A DNA stretch of 9,121 nucleotides from Bacteroidales bacterium (lineage in GTDB: Bacteria; Bacteroidota; Bacteroidia; Bacteroidales; GCA-2748055): contig JAGLTY010000060.1 of assembly GCA_023135025.1 (NCBI GenBank), forward strand, positions 1-9,121, given 5' to 3'. Position 1 is the first letter of the stretch. Every line of letters begins with the position of its first letter. The position numbers and the translations under genes were made by a program. The notes beneath the pieces were generated by a model, which was given only the letters and a program-made list of their open reading frames with translations, made no database searches and was not told the origin of the DNA. Below are positions 1-7,228 of the stretch, piece after piece.

Positions 1-367
1 GATCTTTCCACAGAACAAACATGGCATTGGGATTCTCCTCAAATCCGGGAAGCAAAGCCAGGGGTGTTCCCTGCCGGTTTACCGCAACCGGTGTGGAACC
101 GGTGGTATCCACAGAGATGCCCACCACATTTTGTGCTACCCCGGGCTCACACTGCTCCAGTGCCCCTACAATGGAAACCTCCAGTCCCTCCAGGTAATCC
201 AGGGGATGCTGCCGGAACCGGTTACCGGAGGGATCACAATATTTTCCCTCTTTCCAACGGGGATAATCAAACACATGGGTTCCCATCTCCCTGCCGGTCC
301 GGGTATCCACAACAAGCGCACGTACCGAATCGGTACCGTAATCTACTCCAATAGTATAACTCATCAT
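1..367 (-). CDS. araB: L-ribulokinase, N-terminal part (cut by window start)
   Basis: Cytoplasmic FGGY-family sugar kinase that phosphorylates L-ribulose to L-ribulose-5-phosphate, the second step of bacterial arabinose catabolism. About 122 N-terminal residues are visible and the rest lies left of the window. Reading leftwards from 367 the protein starts MMSYTIGVDYGTDSVRALVV, the N-terminal ATP-phosphate loop of FGGY kinases. It continues with YPRW, YCDP, FRQHPLDYLE, a GISVDTTGSTPVAV stretch around residues 83-96, and ENPNAMFVLWKD at the cut edge. All of these are typical of AraB rather than xylulose or glycerol kinases. Two ATGs lie in tandem (365-367 and 362-364) and either may be the start; there is no clear Shine-Dalgarno. 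The gene is the last visible member of the ara operon, 7 nt after the araD stop, so it should be co-transcribed with it. Confidence 0.95.
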   Translation of the reverse strand, partial: MMSYTIGVDYGTDSVRALVVDTRTGREMGTHVFDYPRWKEGKYCDPSGNRFRQHPLDYLEGLEVSIVGALEQCEPGVAQNVVGISVDTTGSTPVAVNRQGTPLALLPGFEENPNAMFVLWKD

Positions 368-374
368 CAAAAGT

Positions 375-1073
375 TTAAAGATTCTTCTTATCCTGGCCGT
401 AATAAGCACCCTTTCCGTGCTTTCTCTGGTAGTGCCTGTCCAGGAGATACTGCTCCAGTGGCTTATGGTTCCCAAGCAGCTCGGTGTGAAAGGCCATCCT
501 GGCCACCTCCTCCAGTACCACAGCATGGTGTACTGCCTCAAATCCATCCTTCCCCCAGGTAAAGGGGCCATGGCCATGAACCAAAACCGACGGCATGCTA
601 TCAGGATCCAGTTTTTTAAGGGTTTCAACAATCACCCTGCCGGTATTCAGCTCGTAATCACCCTTCACCTCCTCTCGTGTCAGTGCCCTGGAGCAGGGAA
701 CTGCCCCGTAGAAATAGTCGGCATGAGTGGTCCCGTATACCGGGATCGACTTGCCGGCCTGGGCCCAGGAGGTGGCCCAGGGGGAGTGGGTATGCACCAC
801 TCCGCCAATACCTTTGAAACTTCTGTAAAGCTCCAGGTGGGTGGGTGCATCGGAAGAGGGCTTCAGATCGCCCTCCAGCTGCTTCCCGATTGGATCCAGC
901 ACCACCATCTGTTCCGCTCTCATCCGGTCATAGGGAATTCCTGATGGTTTAATCACTATATATCCTGTTTCGGGATCGCGCTCGCTGGCGTTTCCCCAGG
1001 TAAACACTACAAGCTGGTGGCTGACCAGTGCCAGGTTGGCCTCCAGCACCTTCTCCTTCAGTTTCTCAAGCAT
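375..1073 (-). CDS. araD: L-ribulose-5-phosphate 4-epimerase
   Basis: Class II aldolase/epimerase that converts L-ribulose-5-phosphate to D-xylulose-5-phosphate, linking arabinose to the pentose phosphate pathway. It has 232 residues, against 231 for E. coli AraD. Motifs seen: TWGNAS near residue 25 and KPSG near 42 (phosphate/substrate loop), D75, the metal-binding pair H94 and H96 in GGVVHTHSPWA, D119 in the TTHADYFYG stretch, a further H166-G-H168 pair (one supplying the third metal ligand), and a C-terminal Y224/Y225 near the position of the conserved E. coli tyrosine. The same frame stays open upstream into araA (to 1181), but the start at 1071-1073 gives the family's usual N-terminus MLEKLKEKVLEANLAL. 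That start has an AAAAGGAG Shine-Dalgarno 6 nt ahead and begins 1 nt after the araA stop, so translation is probably coupled. The 7-nt gap to araB continues the operon. Confidence 0.96.
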   Translation of the reverse strand: MLEKLKEKVLEANLALVSHQLVVFTWGNASERDPETGYIVIKPSGIPYDRMRAEQMVVLDPIGKQLEGDLKPSSDAPTHLELYRSFKGIGGVVHTHSPWATSWAQAGKSIPVYGTTHADYFYGAVPCSRALTREEVKGDYELNTGRVIVETLKKLDPDSMPSVLVHGHGPFTWGKDGFEAVHHAVVLEEVARMAFHTELLGNHKPLEQYLLDRHYQRKHGKGAYYGQDKKNL

Positions 1074-1074
1074 A

Positions 1075-2583
1075 TCATACTCCTTTTGCCAGGTGATAGT
1101 AAAGATCGTTCCATCGAAGCTCCTTTTTAAAGGAGGAGAGGGTGGTTTCGTTGTCGATGAGCAGGTACTCAATGCCTGCAATCTCTGAAAAATCCTCCAG
1201 GTGTTCCGCAGTCACGGCCATGCTGAATCCGGTATGGTGGGCCCCACCTGCCAGGATCCATGCACCGGCTGCCACCTCCAGGTTGGGTTCGGGTTGCCAT
1301 ACCACCCTGGCCACAGGCAGGTTGGGCAGAGGCGCATCGGCCGGTACTACCTTGCAGGGATTTACCAGCATTCTGAAACGGTTTCCCATATCCATCAGGG
1401 AAGCATTCACTCCGGGTCCCGATGCCACATCAAAGACCAGTCGGGCAGGATCGGCTTTCCCACCAATTCCCAGGGGATGAACCTCCAGTCCCGCTTTCCC
1501 AGTTGAAATGGAGGGACAGACCTCCAGCATATGGGCCCCCAGCACCTTCATTCCGTCGGGATGGAGATGATAGGTATAATCCTCCATGAAAGAGGTTCCC
1601 CCTTCCAAACCAAGTGCCATCACCTTCATGGCCCACACCAGTGCAGCGGTCTTCCAGTCGCCTTCAGCACCAAATCCATAACCTTCAGCCATCAGACGCT
1701 GTACCGCCAGGCCAGGCAGTTGCTTCAAACCATGCAGATCCTCAAAGGTGGTTGTAAAAGCAGAAAAACCACCCTCTTCAAGAAAGTTGCGCATGCCCTT
1801 TTCTATACGGGCCGCCTCCTTCAGCGAATCCCTCAGACTCCCCCCCTCCTTTGCCTGAGAAGAGACCTGATAATCTGCTTCATAGAGTTGAAGCAGATCG
1901 CGGATCTCACTATCGGATACCTCATTCACCCTGGCTGCCAGGTCGCCCACGCCATAGCCGGAAACACTGTAACCAAACTGGATCTGTGCCGATACCTTGT
2001 TCCCTTCGGTTACCGCCACCTCCCGCATGTTATCGCCAAAACGTGCCACCTTTCCTCCCTGCCAGTCGTGCCATGCCGCCGCCGCCCTGAGCCAGACACC
2101 CGTTTTGCGTTGCACCTCCACGGTGGACCAGTGCCCCACCACTACTTTGCGTTCGATACGTAGTCGCGAACCGATAAATCCAAACTCCCTGCCTCCGTGG
2201 GCCGACTGGTTCAGATTCATAAAATCCATATCGATGGAGTCCCAGGGAATATCGCGGTTGAACTGTGTATGGAGATGCAAAAACGGTTTCGACAACGATT
2301 TCAGTCCCCCGATCCACATCCTGGCTGGCGAGAAGGTGTGCATCCAGGTGATCAATCCAATGCAATTCTCCGCATTGTTGGCCTCCCGGCAGATCGCCAG
2401 GATCGCTTCCGGTGTGGTAAGCACAGGTTTAAACACAATTTTTACCGGTATCTCACTGCTGCGATCCAGTGCCACAGCAATCTCCCGTGAATCGTGGTCC
2501 ACCCTCTTCAGTGTCTCTTCTCCATAGAGGTGCTGACTACCTGTCACAAACCACGCCTCCAGCGTTTTCAAATCTTTTATCAT
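1075..2583 (-). CDS. araA: L-arabinose isomerase
   Basis: Cytoplasmic, Mn-dependent isomerase that interconverts L-arabinose and L-ribulose, the first catabolic step. It has 502 residues, the normal full length (E. coli 500). The N-terminus holds the AraA hallmark [11 protein letters not shown] (residues 11-21). The four residues that form the active site and metal site in E. coli AraA are present: E307 in [14 protein letters not shown]334 in [14 protein letters not shown]351 in [10 protein letters not shown] and H450 in [11 protein letters not shown]. No frameshift or missing catalytic residue is visible, so the enzyme should be active. The ATG at 2581-2583 follows the araR stop by 11 nt. 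The spacer is A/T-rich without a Shine-Dalgarno, usual for Bacteroidota. The 3' end carries the ribosome binding site of araD. Confidence 0.98.
   Translation of the reverse strand: MIKDLKTLEAWFVTGSQHLYGEETLKRVDHDSREIAVALDRSSEIPVKIVFKPVLTTPEAILAICREANNAENCIGLITWMHTFSPARMWIGGLKSLSKPFLHLHTQFNRDIPWDSIDMDFMNLNQSAHGGREFGFIGSRLRIERKVVVGHWSTVEVQRKTGVWLRAAAAWHDWQGGKVARFGDNMREVAVTEGNKVSAQIQFGYSVSGYGVGDLAARVNEVSDSEIRDLLQLYEADYQVSSQAKEGGSLRDSLKEAARIEKGMRNFLEEGGFSAFTTTFEDLHGLKQLPGLAVQRLMAEGYGFGAEGDWKTAALVWAMKVMALGLEGGTSFMEDYTYHLHPDGMKVLGAHMLEVCPSISTGKAGLEVHPLGIGGKADPARLVFDVASGPGVNASLMDMGNRFRMLVNPCKVVPADAPLPNLPVARVVWQPEPNLEVAAGAWILAGGAHHTGFSMAVTAEHLEDFSEIAGIEYLLIDNETTLSSFKKELRWNDLYYHLAKGV
1080..1087 (-). 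promoter_or_regulatory. Ribosome binding site of araD inside the araA 3' end
   Basis: On the minus strand AAAAGGAG lies 6 nt before the araD ATG (1071-1073) and inside the last codons of araA. It fixes the araD start against the longer open frame and fits translational coupling across the 1-nt gap. Confidence 0.7.
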
Positions 2584-2594
2584 AAAAACTATTT

Positions 2595-3293
2595 TTACAT
2601 TGTGAAGTTGTATCCTCCCTCCACCAGCTTTCTGTATTTTTTCTGATCGAACCTGTAAAGAAACGCACCCTTTCGGGAGCTGGTTTTGTCCTTCGCATCC
2701 AGTTTGATCAGCACATCCATGGCCAGAATCTTCTTTCGAAAGTTCCGTTTGTCCAGTTCAGCCTGGTAGATTGCCTCATAGAGTGCCTGAAGCTGGGGCA
2801 TGGTGAACTCCCGTGGGAGCAGTTCAAACCCGATGGGTTGTGAGGCGGCCCTTCTCTTCAGGCGTCTCAGCCCCTTCTCTACCATTTGGCTATGATCCAT
2901 GATCAAAGGCGGAAGATCCTTTAAACCTACCCAGGTGGCCCCGTACTGACTGGAGGTGGCCTCTGTAAACTCCTTTGCCGGGATCAGAGCATAATAGGCC
3001 ACCGAAATCACCCGACCCGCAGGATCCCTCTCCACCTCCCCGTAACTCTGTAGCTCCTCCATATAGACTTTATCCAGACCGGTGAGTTCAAACAGTATCC
3101 GGTTGGCAGCCGCATCCAGGCTTTCACCCTTCTGAACAAACCCCCCGAAGAGTGACCACTCTCCTTTAGCCGGCTCAAACTGCCTCTTATGAATTAAAAG
3201 TTTCAGTTCACCCTGATCAAAACCAAAAATGATGCTATCCACCGCCACATGAAATGTGGGATGCTCACTGTAATATTGTTTCTCTTTGCTCAT
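2595..3293 (-). CDS. araR: AraR-type transcriptional regulator (Nudix-like sensor + winged HTH)
   Basis: Predicted arabinose-responsive repressor of the NrtR-related family. The family includes B. thetaiotaomicron BT0354 (AraR), known to bind DNA without sugar and release it with L-arabinose. The protein has 232 residues. Residues about 10-145 form a Nudix fold; the Nudix box begins at G51 and reads GFVQKGE ... RILFELTGL, so two expected acidic positions are replaced (I66, L70). This makes pyrophosphohydrolase activity unlikely and a ligand-sensing role likely. Residues about 155-232 form the winged helix-turn-helix, with [25 protein letters not shown] and a basic wing [15 protein letters not shown]. 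An in-frame TTG at 3297-3299 could add two residues, but the ATG at 3291-3293 has an AAGGGA ribosome site at proper distance. Located second in the operon, so probably autoregulated. A DNA target candidate is the palindrome at 5051-5071. Confidence 0.9.
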   Translation of the reverse strand: MSKEKQYYSEHPTFHVAVDSIIFGFDQGELKLLIHKRQFEPAKGEWSLFGGFVQKGESLDAAANRILFELTGLDKVYMEELQSYGEVERDPAGRVISVAYYALIPAKEFTEATSSQYGATWVGLKDLPPLIMDHSQMVEKGLRRLKRRAASQPIGFELLPREFTMPQLQALYEAIYQAELDKRNFRKKILAMDVLIKLDAKDKTSSRKGAFLYRFDQKKYRKLVEGGYNFTM

Positions 3294-3300
3294 AAACAAA

Positions 3301-3308
3301 TCCCTTCT
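3301..3308 (-). promoter_or_regulatory. Ribosome binding site of the araR-like gene
   Basis: Minus-strand AGAAGGGA ends 7 nt before the ATG at 3291-3293 and lies just after the upstream symporter stop. It supports that ATG over the in-frame TTG at 3297-3299, which would sit only about one base from the site. Confidence 0.55.
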
Positions 3309-5006
3309 TTACCAGAAATAGATATAGAAAGCGATAATAAAGGCAATGATAATAACCGAATGGACCGCATCCCAATTGCTCCAGCTTGCCCTTGTGATGG
3401 CCCGCTGTTCCGCTGTGGCCGATCCGAAATAGAGTCCCTGGATCTTTGCAGGATCCATCCGTTTGGTAAAGAAACTGACGATTATCATCAATAAAATCAC
3501 GATCGCAAACAGAGCAATCTCATAGTGCAACCAGTTGGGAGCCACAATCAGCTCGTAGATATAGCCATCCGACACTGTATCGCCGAAATAGATATTGAGA
3601 CCCAGCCGCAGCATCCCCAGTGTAAATCCAACCACCAATCCGATGAAGCCGGCCGATGGAGTGGTCCGCTTGGAGATAACCCCCAGCAGGAAAACTGCAG
3701 CAATCCCGGGAGCCAGCAGCGACTGTACATCCTGAAGATATTCATAGAGTACCTTCCCGATACCTTTCATCACCGGGATCCAGAGGATACCCAGCACAAC
3801 GATCACCACGGTGGCAATTCTCCCCACCATTACATAGTGTTTCTCGGATGCATTCGGTCTGATCTTCTGATAAAAATCGACCGTAAAAAGCATGGAGGAG
3901 GAGTTAAACAGGGAAGCCAGGGAGCTCATCAGTGCCGCCAGGATTCCTCCCACTACAATTCCTGTAAAACCTTTAGGCAACAGCTCCTTCACCAGGGTGG
4001 AGAAGGCTGCATCGTTGGTGTCAAAATCCATGGTCCCCTGCTGCTTCAGTGCAAAAGCAATCATCCCGGGAATCAGGAAGAGGAAGACTGGGGTCAGTTT
4101 CAGGTAGGCCCCGAAGATGGTCCCCCGTCGGGCCTGTGTCTGGTCCCTTCCAGAGAGCACCCGCTGTACAATAAACTGGTCGGTGCACCAGTACCAGAAC
4201 CCGATGATGGCTGAGCCCAGGATCACCCCGGTCCACGGAAAGTTGGGATCATTTGGCGATCGCATCAGGTTGGCCATGCTATCAGAAGTGGAACGGTAAA
4301 TCACCTCACCGGCATCGTTCAGGTAAGTCACATCGGTGGCTCTGACAATCTCCATCAGATTGCCCCACCCCCCCAACTGCGTCAGTCCGATTACCAGGAT
4401 GGCAATGGAGCCCGTCAGCAAAATGGGTGTCTGCAACAGCGATGTATAAAGCACCGCCTTCATCCCTCCAAATACCGTATAGAGCCCGGTCAACACCACC
4501 AATCCGATGGCACTGATCCAGAAGAAGTCGATCTGCTGGTTAAAGAGGGTCACATACTCAATATTGAATACATCCTTAAACACCACCCCTCCCGCATAGA
4601 CAGTAACTGCTACCTTGGTGAGGATGTAACTTACAATCGAAATGATGGAGAGAAAAGAGCGTGATTTTGCATTGTATCGCCTCTCCAGAAACTCCGGCAT
4701 GGTAAATACACCACTTCTTGCATAAAATGGAACAAAGAGCCAGCCCAGCAGAAGGATCAACCATCCATGCATCTCCCAGTGGGCCATGGCCATTCCACTT
4801 TCAGCCCCCGCACCTGCCAGTCCAACCAGGTGTTCCGATCCGATATTAGAGGCGAAGATGGATGCCCCGATGGCAATCCAGGTGGCATCCCTGCCCGCCA
4901 GGAAGTAGTCAGAAGTGTCCTTGTCCTTTTTTCTGAGTGTCCAGAAAATGATCCCTATCAATGTAACGCAGAAGAGTCCAAGAATAATCCAGTCAATTGT
5001 GGCCAT
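3309..5006 (-). CDS. Na+/sugar symporter of the SGLT type (probable L-arabinose importer)
   Basis: Inner-membrane sodium:solute symporter (SSS family), 565 residues, with roughly 13-14 hydrophobic segments. It resembles SGLT/vSGLT proteins: ASNIGSEHLVGLAGAG (52-67) in the broken first core helix, the family signature around TGLYTVFGGMKAVLYTSLLQ (173-192), WYWCTDQFIVQR (271-282), PEFLERRY (104-111), and SSLASLFNSSSMLFTVDFYQ (361-380), which carries the serine pair of the sodium site in vSGLT. EYLQDVQS (422-429) corresponds to a sugar-contact glutamine region of vSGLT. It is first in the ara operon, 15 nt before the araR-like gene, so L-arabinose is the obvious substrate; this is inferred from context, since SGLT proteins differ in sugar specificity. 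The ATG at 5004-5006 has no clear Shine-Dalgarno. The name araT is used for such genes in Bacteroidota but I leave the symbol empty because specificity is unproven. Confidence 0.92.
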   Translation of the reverse strand: MATIDWIILGLFCVTLIGIIFWTLRKKDKDTSDYFLAGRDATWIAIGASIFASNIGSEHLVGLAGAGAESGMAMAHWEMHGWLILLLGWLFVPFYARSGVFTMPEFLERRYNAKSRSFLSIISIVSYILTKVAVTVYAGGVVFKDVFNIEYVTLFNQQIDFFWISAIGLVVLTGLYTVFGGMKAVLYTSLLQTPILLTGSIAILVIGLTQLGGWGNLMEIVRATDVTYLNDAGEVIYRSTSDSMANLMRSPNDPNFPWTGVILGSAIIGFWYWCTDQFIVQRVLSGRDQTQARRGTIFGAYLKLTPVFLFLIPGMIAFALKQQGTMDFDTNDAAFSTLVKELLPKGFTGIVVGGILAALMSSLASLFNSSSMLFTVDFYQKIRPNASEKHYVMVGRIATVVIVVLGILWIPVMKGIGKVLYEYLQDVQSLLAPGIAAVFLLGVISKRTTPSAGFIGLVVGFTLGMLRLGLNIYFGDTVSDGYIYELIVAPNWLHYEIALFAIVILLMIIVSFFTKRMDPAKIQGLYFGSATAEQRAITRASWSNWDAVHSVIIIAFIIAFYIYFW

Positions 5007-5014
5007 GATAAAAG

Positions 5015-5046
5015 GTTAGAGAGTTAATAAGTTAATGGGTTAAAAA
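5015..5046. repeat. Four tandem 8-bp units beginning GTTA(A/G) in the presumed ara leader
   Basis: GTTA(A/G) recurs at 5015, 5023, 5031 and 5039 with exact 8-bp period: GTTAGAGA, GTTAATAA, GTTAATGG, GTTAAAAA. The array ends 8 bp before the ara operon start codon and lies in the predicted 5' untranslated leader, between the palindrome and the gene. Short repeats of this kind can vary in copy number; whether this one does cannot be told from one sequence. Confidence 0.6.
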
Positions 5047-5050
5047 AACT

Positions 5051-5071
5051 TAAGTGTAAGTATAACACTTA
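5051..5071. promoter_or_regulatory. Palindrome, candidate AraR operator
   Basis: A 21-bp inverted repeat centred on 5061: TAAGTGT (5051-5057), a 7-bp centre, and ACACTTA (5065-5071), with perfect 7-bp arms. It lies between the araR-regulated operon and the divergent symporter, and overlaps the candidate -7 box of the ara promoter, a typical place for a repressor site. Bacteroidota AraR proteins bind palindromic operators; assignment of this one to the neighbouring regulator is inference. Confidence 0.6.
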
Positions 5072-5087
5072 TGTGAGGATAATTCAA
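5057..5087 (-). promoter_or_regulatory. Candidate Bacteroidota-type promoter of the ara operon
   Basis: On the minus strand a TTG (5085-5087) is followed after 20 nt by TATACTTA (5057-5064). The spacing matches the Bacteroidota TTTG/TTG ... TAnnTTTG pattern, but the -7 box matches only 4 of 6 fixed positions. Transcription would start near 5050 and give a leader of about 40 nt containing the 8-bp repeats. Supported mainly by position and overlap with the palindrome. Confidence 0.3.
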
Positions 5088-5172
5088 GGGAGTAGAATAA
5101 TTTAGAATGAATCCTTAGATGTTTGTTTTTATTTTTAGTGTTTCTTAGCTGACACCTAACAACTCTTTTCAC

Positions 5173-6891
5173 ATGCATACTTCATTTTCGCTGGGTACAA
5201 TCGACTGGACCATTATCCTGATCTATTTCATTTTTGTTCTGGGAATAGGCTGGGCCCTGAAGAGATACATGAAAGATTCAACGGCCTTCCTGGAGGCGGG
5301 CAGGTCCCTGCCGGCCTGGGTGACCGGGCTGGCCTTTATATCGGCCAACCTGGGTGCCATTGAGATGATCGGAATGGCCGCCTCGGGAGCCAAGTACGGA
5401 ATGATGACAATCCACTTTTACTGGATTGGGGCCATTCCGGCCATGATCTTCCTGGCCATCTTTATGATGCCGTTTTACTATGGTTCCAAGGCACGCTCGG
5501 TACCCGAATACCTGAAACTGAGGTTTGATGAAAAAACCAGGGGGTTCAACGCTTTTGCCTTTGCCATCATGACGGTCTTCTCTTCGGGAATCTCCATGTA
5601 TGCTCTGGCGCTGCTGGCCCAGGTGATAATGCCGCTGCAGATCGACTGGAACATCATGGGGATCCATATCGGGGAGTTTGACTTCTACCTCATGGTATCT
5701 GCGGTCATCGTACTGGTCTATATGGTGCTCGGGGGACTCACCTCGGCGATTTACAACGAGGTATTACAGTTCTTTTTGATTGTCATTGGTTTTGCCCCGC
5801 TGGTCTTTATCGGCCTGAAAGATATCGGGGGCTGGGAAGGTATCAAGGCCAACCTGCCCGAAAATATGATGCACTCATGGAAGTTTACCGGCAGTGCCGA
5901 TGCCAACCCGCTGGGTGTTGAGTGGTTCGGGGTAGCCATGGGGCTCGGATTTGTACTCTCCTTTGGATACTGGTGCACCAACTTCCTTGTGGTACAGCGG
6001 GCCATGGCCGCCGGCTCCATGTCGGCCGCCCGTAAAACACCCCTGATCGGTGCCATCCCCAAGATGTTCCTGCCTGCCCTGGTGGTGATCCCGGGAATGA
6101 TTGCGCTGGCACTCTCCAATATCGGGGAGCTGGATATTCCATTAAAAGCCGGAACCGATATCAAGGATTTCGACAAGGTGATCCCGGTACTGCTCATGAG
6201 ATACATGCCCATGGGGGTGCTGGGACTGGGGATCACCGCCCTGATGGCCTCTTTTATGTCGGGTATGGCCGGAAATGTGTCGGCCTTTAATACCGTATTT
6301 ACCTACGACATCTACCAGAGTTATATCAGGCCCAAAAAATCGGACAAACACTACCTGAAGGTGGGAAAATGGACCACCGTGGTGGGTGTTCTGGCCAGTA
6401 TCATGACCGCTTATGTGGCCAGATCCTTTAACAATGTGATGGACTTCCTCCAGCTGATATTTGCCTTTGTGAATGCCCCGCTGTTCGCAGCATTCCTGCT
6501 GGGGATGTTCTGGAAGCGCACCACCGGTCACGCTGCCTTCTGGGGACTTATCGGGGGAACAATCTCGGCTGCTGTCCACCATGGATTCTCCCTGCCTGTA
6601 GGCGGATCCATAGGTATAAAGGGAGGATTTTTCGGACTGGTTCACACCTACCCCAGCGAGATGGCCCAGAACTTCTGGACCGCCATATACGCCTTCTCAA
6701 CGGCCCTGATCCTCACCTTTGTTATTACGCTCCTTACAAAGAAACTGAAGACAGATGATGATCTGAAGGGACTGGTCTACTCACTGACCCCAAGGATCAA
6801 GGACGACTCCAAATACTGGTATCAGAAACCCGGGGTCCTTGCAGTCATCATTGGTGCAATGGCCATTGTATTAAGTATAATTTTCTGGTAA
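5173..6891 (+). CDS. Sodium:solute symporter, second subfamily, substrate unknown
   Basis: Inner-membrane SSS-family transporter, 572 residues, about 13-14 hydrophobic segments. Family landmarks: SANLGAIEMIGMAASG (57-72) in the broken first core helix, VPEYLKLRF (110-118), a VYMVLGGLTSAIYNEVLQFF signature (182-201), GYWCTNFLVVQR (265-276), and MASFMSGMAGNVSAFNTVFT (358-377) at the expected sodium-site helix. It differs from the ara symporter at diagnostic places: AIEM in place of GSEH, and WCTN in place of WCTD. So it belongs to another subgroup, and its substrate cannot be read from sequence; a sugar or sugar derivative is plausible. It is divergent from the ara operon, shares its control region, and is followed 11 nt later by a small membrane protein gene with which it should form an operon. 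No Shine-Dalgarno is visible before the ATG. Confidence 0.9.
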   Translation: MHTSFSLGTIDWTIILIYFIFVLGIGWALKRYMKDSTAFLEAGRSLPAWVTGLAFISANLGAIEMIGMAASGAKYGMMTIHFYWIGAIPAMIFLAIFMMPFYYGSKARSVPEYLKLRFDEKTRGFNAFAFAIMTVFSSGISMYALALLAQVIMPLQIDWNIMGIHIGEFDFYLMVSAVIVLVYMVLGGLTSAIYNEVLQFFLIVIGFAPLVFIGLKDIGGWEGIKANLPENMMHSWKFTGSADANPLGVEWFGVAMGLGFVLSFGYWCTNFLVVQRAMAAGSMSAARKTPLIGAIPKMFLPALVVIPGMIALALSNIGELDIPLKAGTDIKDFDKVIPVLLMRYMPMGVLGLGITALMASFMSGMAGNVSAFNTVFTYDIYQSYIRPKKSDKHYLKVGKWTTVVGVLASIMTAYVARSFNNVMDFLQLIFAFVNAPLFAAFLLGMFWKRTTGHAAFWGLIGGTISAAVHHGFSLPVGGSIGIKGGFFGLVHTYPSEMAQNFWTAIYAFSTALILTFVITLLTKKLKTDDDLKGLVYSLTPRIKDDSKYWYQKPGVLAVIIGAMAIVLSIIFW

Positions 6892-6902
6892 AAAAACATA
6901 TT

Positions 6903-7118
6903 ATGGGACTAGATATAAAAATACCTATCGGATTAATGTTCAGCATCTTTGGACTGATCCTTACCATACTGGGACTTGTTACATCTGGTGATAGCGCCAT
7001 GTATGAGCAATCGCTCGGCTACAACATCAATCTGTTGTCAGGTGTGATAATGCTGTTGTTCGGCGGCTTTATGCTGTTCACCTCCAGTCTGTTCAAAAAG
7101 AAGAAGAGCGAAGAGTAG
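6903..7118 (+). CDS. Small two-helix membrane protein paired with the symporter
   Basis: 71 residues with two hydrophobic segments: about 8-26 (PIGLMFSIFGLILTILGLV) and about 43-64 (INLLSGVIMLLFGGFMLFT). A short polar loop joins them (SGDSAMYEQSLGYN), and the tail is basic (FKKKKSEE). The positive tail suggests the C-terminus faces the cytoplasm, and with two helices so would the N-terminus. Its ATG follows the symporter stop by 11 A/T-rich bases, so the two are co-transcribed. Small membrane partners are known beside other SSS transporters, such as YhdT with PanF, YjcH with ActP, and DUF4212 proteins; this sequence is not obviously one of those, though I recall similar ORFs beside symporters in other phyla. 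A role as accessory subunit is inference. The gene is probably real: good codon character, conserved-looking GLMFSIFG and GYNINLLSG motifs, and tight spacing. Confidence 0.82.
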   Translation: MGLDIKIPIGLMFSIFGLILTILGLVTSGDSAMYEQSLGYNINLLSGVIMLLFGGFMLFTSSLFKKKKSEE

Positions 7119-7152
7119 CAATACACTCTTCGTATCATGTATTCGTCAGCTT

Positions 7153-7197
7153 TAATTCTTCAAAAATGAAGAATTATAGGCGTGCCTCGCACCCTAT
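7153..7197. repeat. Two tandem hairpins, REP-like; may also end the symporter transcript
   Basis: First stem: TAATTCTTC (7153-7161) pairs with GAAGAATTA (7168-7176), 9 perfect bp with a 6-nt loop. Second stem, starting at the same A7176: ATAGG (7176-7180), one unpaired C, GTGC (7182-7185), loop CTC, then GCAC and CCTAT (7189-7197), 9 bp. It lies 35 bp after the small membrane protein. No T-run follows either stem, so it is not a classical intrinsic terminator, though hairpins could still terminate or stabilise the mRNA. Because the stems share the boundary base A7176, the two stems are mutually exclusive at that base only. Confidence 0.5.
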
Positions 7198-7228
7198 GCT
7201 TCCAATGGAGGAAATAACCTTTTTCTAA

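Larger units (their letters stand above)
5007..5172. promoter_or_regulatory. Divergent control region between the two symporters
   Basis: 166 bp between the start codons of two oppositely transcribed symporter genes. All transcription of the ara operon (leftwards) and probably of the second symporter (rightwards) must start here unless there are internal promoters. It is A/T-rich and holds a palindrome, a candidate minus-strand promoter and short tandem repeats, listed separately. For the rightward gene a TTTG at 5122-5125 could be a -33 box, but I see no convincing -7 box at the expected spacing. Confidence 0.7.

Noticed and set aside
1531..2163. Long open frame on the plus strand opposite araA (also 1997-2527 and 417-944 opposite araA/araD)
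   Set aside because: Antisense shadow of well-conserved genes; low-complexity Pro/His/Gln-rich translation with no domain, signal or ribosome site.
3525..4214. 229-residue open frame opposite the ara symporter
   Set aside because: The minus-strand symporter is full length with all family motifs; the opposite translation is rich in His/Gln/Ser and looks non-protein-like.
5136..5159. Second GTGT...ACAC inverted repeat in the divergent region (5138-5141 and 5152-5155)
   Set aside because: Half-site spacing is 10 bp rather than the 7 bp of the palindrome at 5051-5071 and the flanks match only loosely, so it is unlikely to be a second operator for the same dimer.
6142..6645. Open frames on the minus strand opposite the second symporter (also 5278-5667, 5751-6236)
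   Set aside because: Shadows of a membrane-protein gene; the translations have no hydrophobic segments or recognisable motifs.
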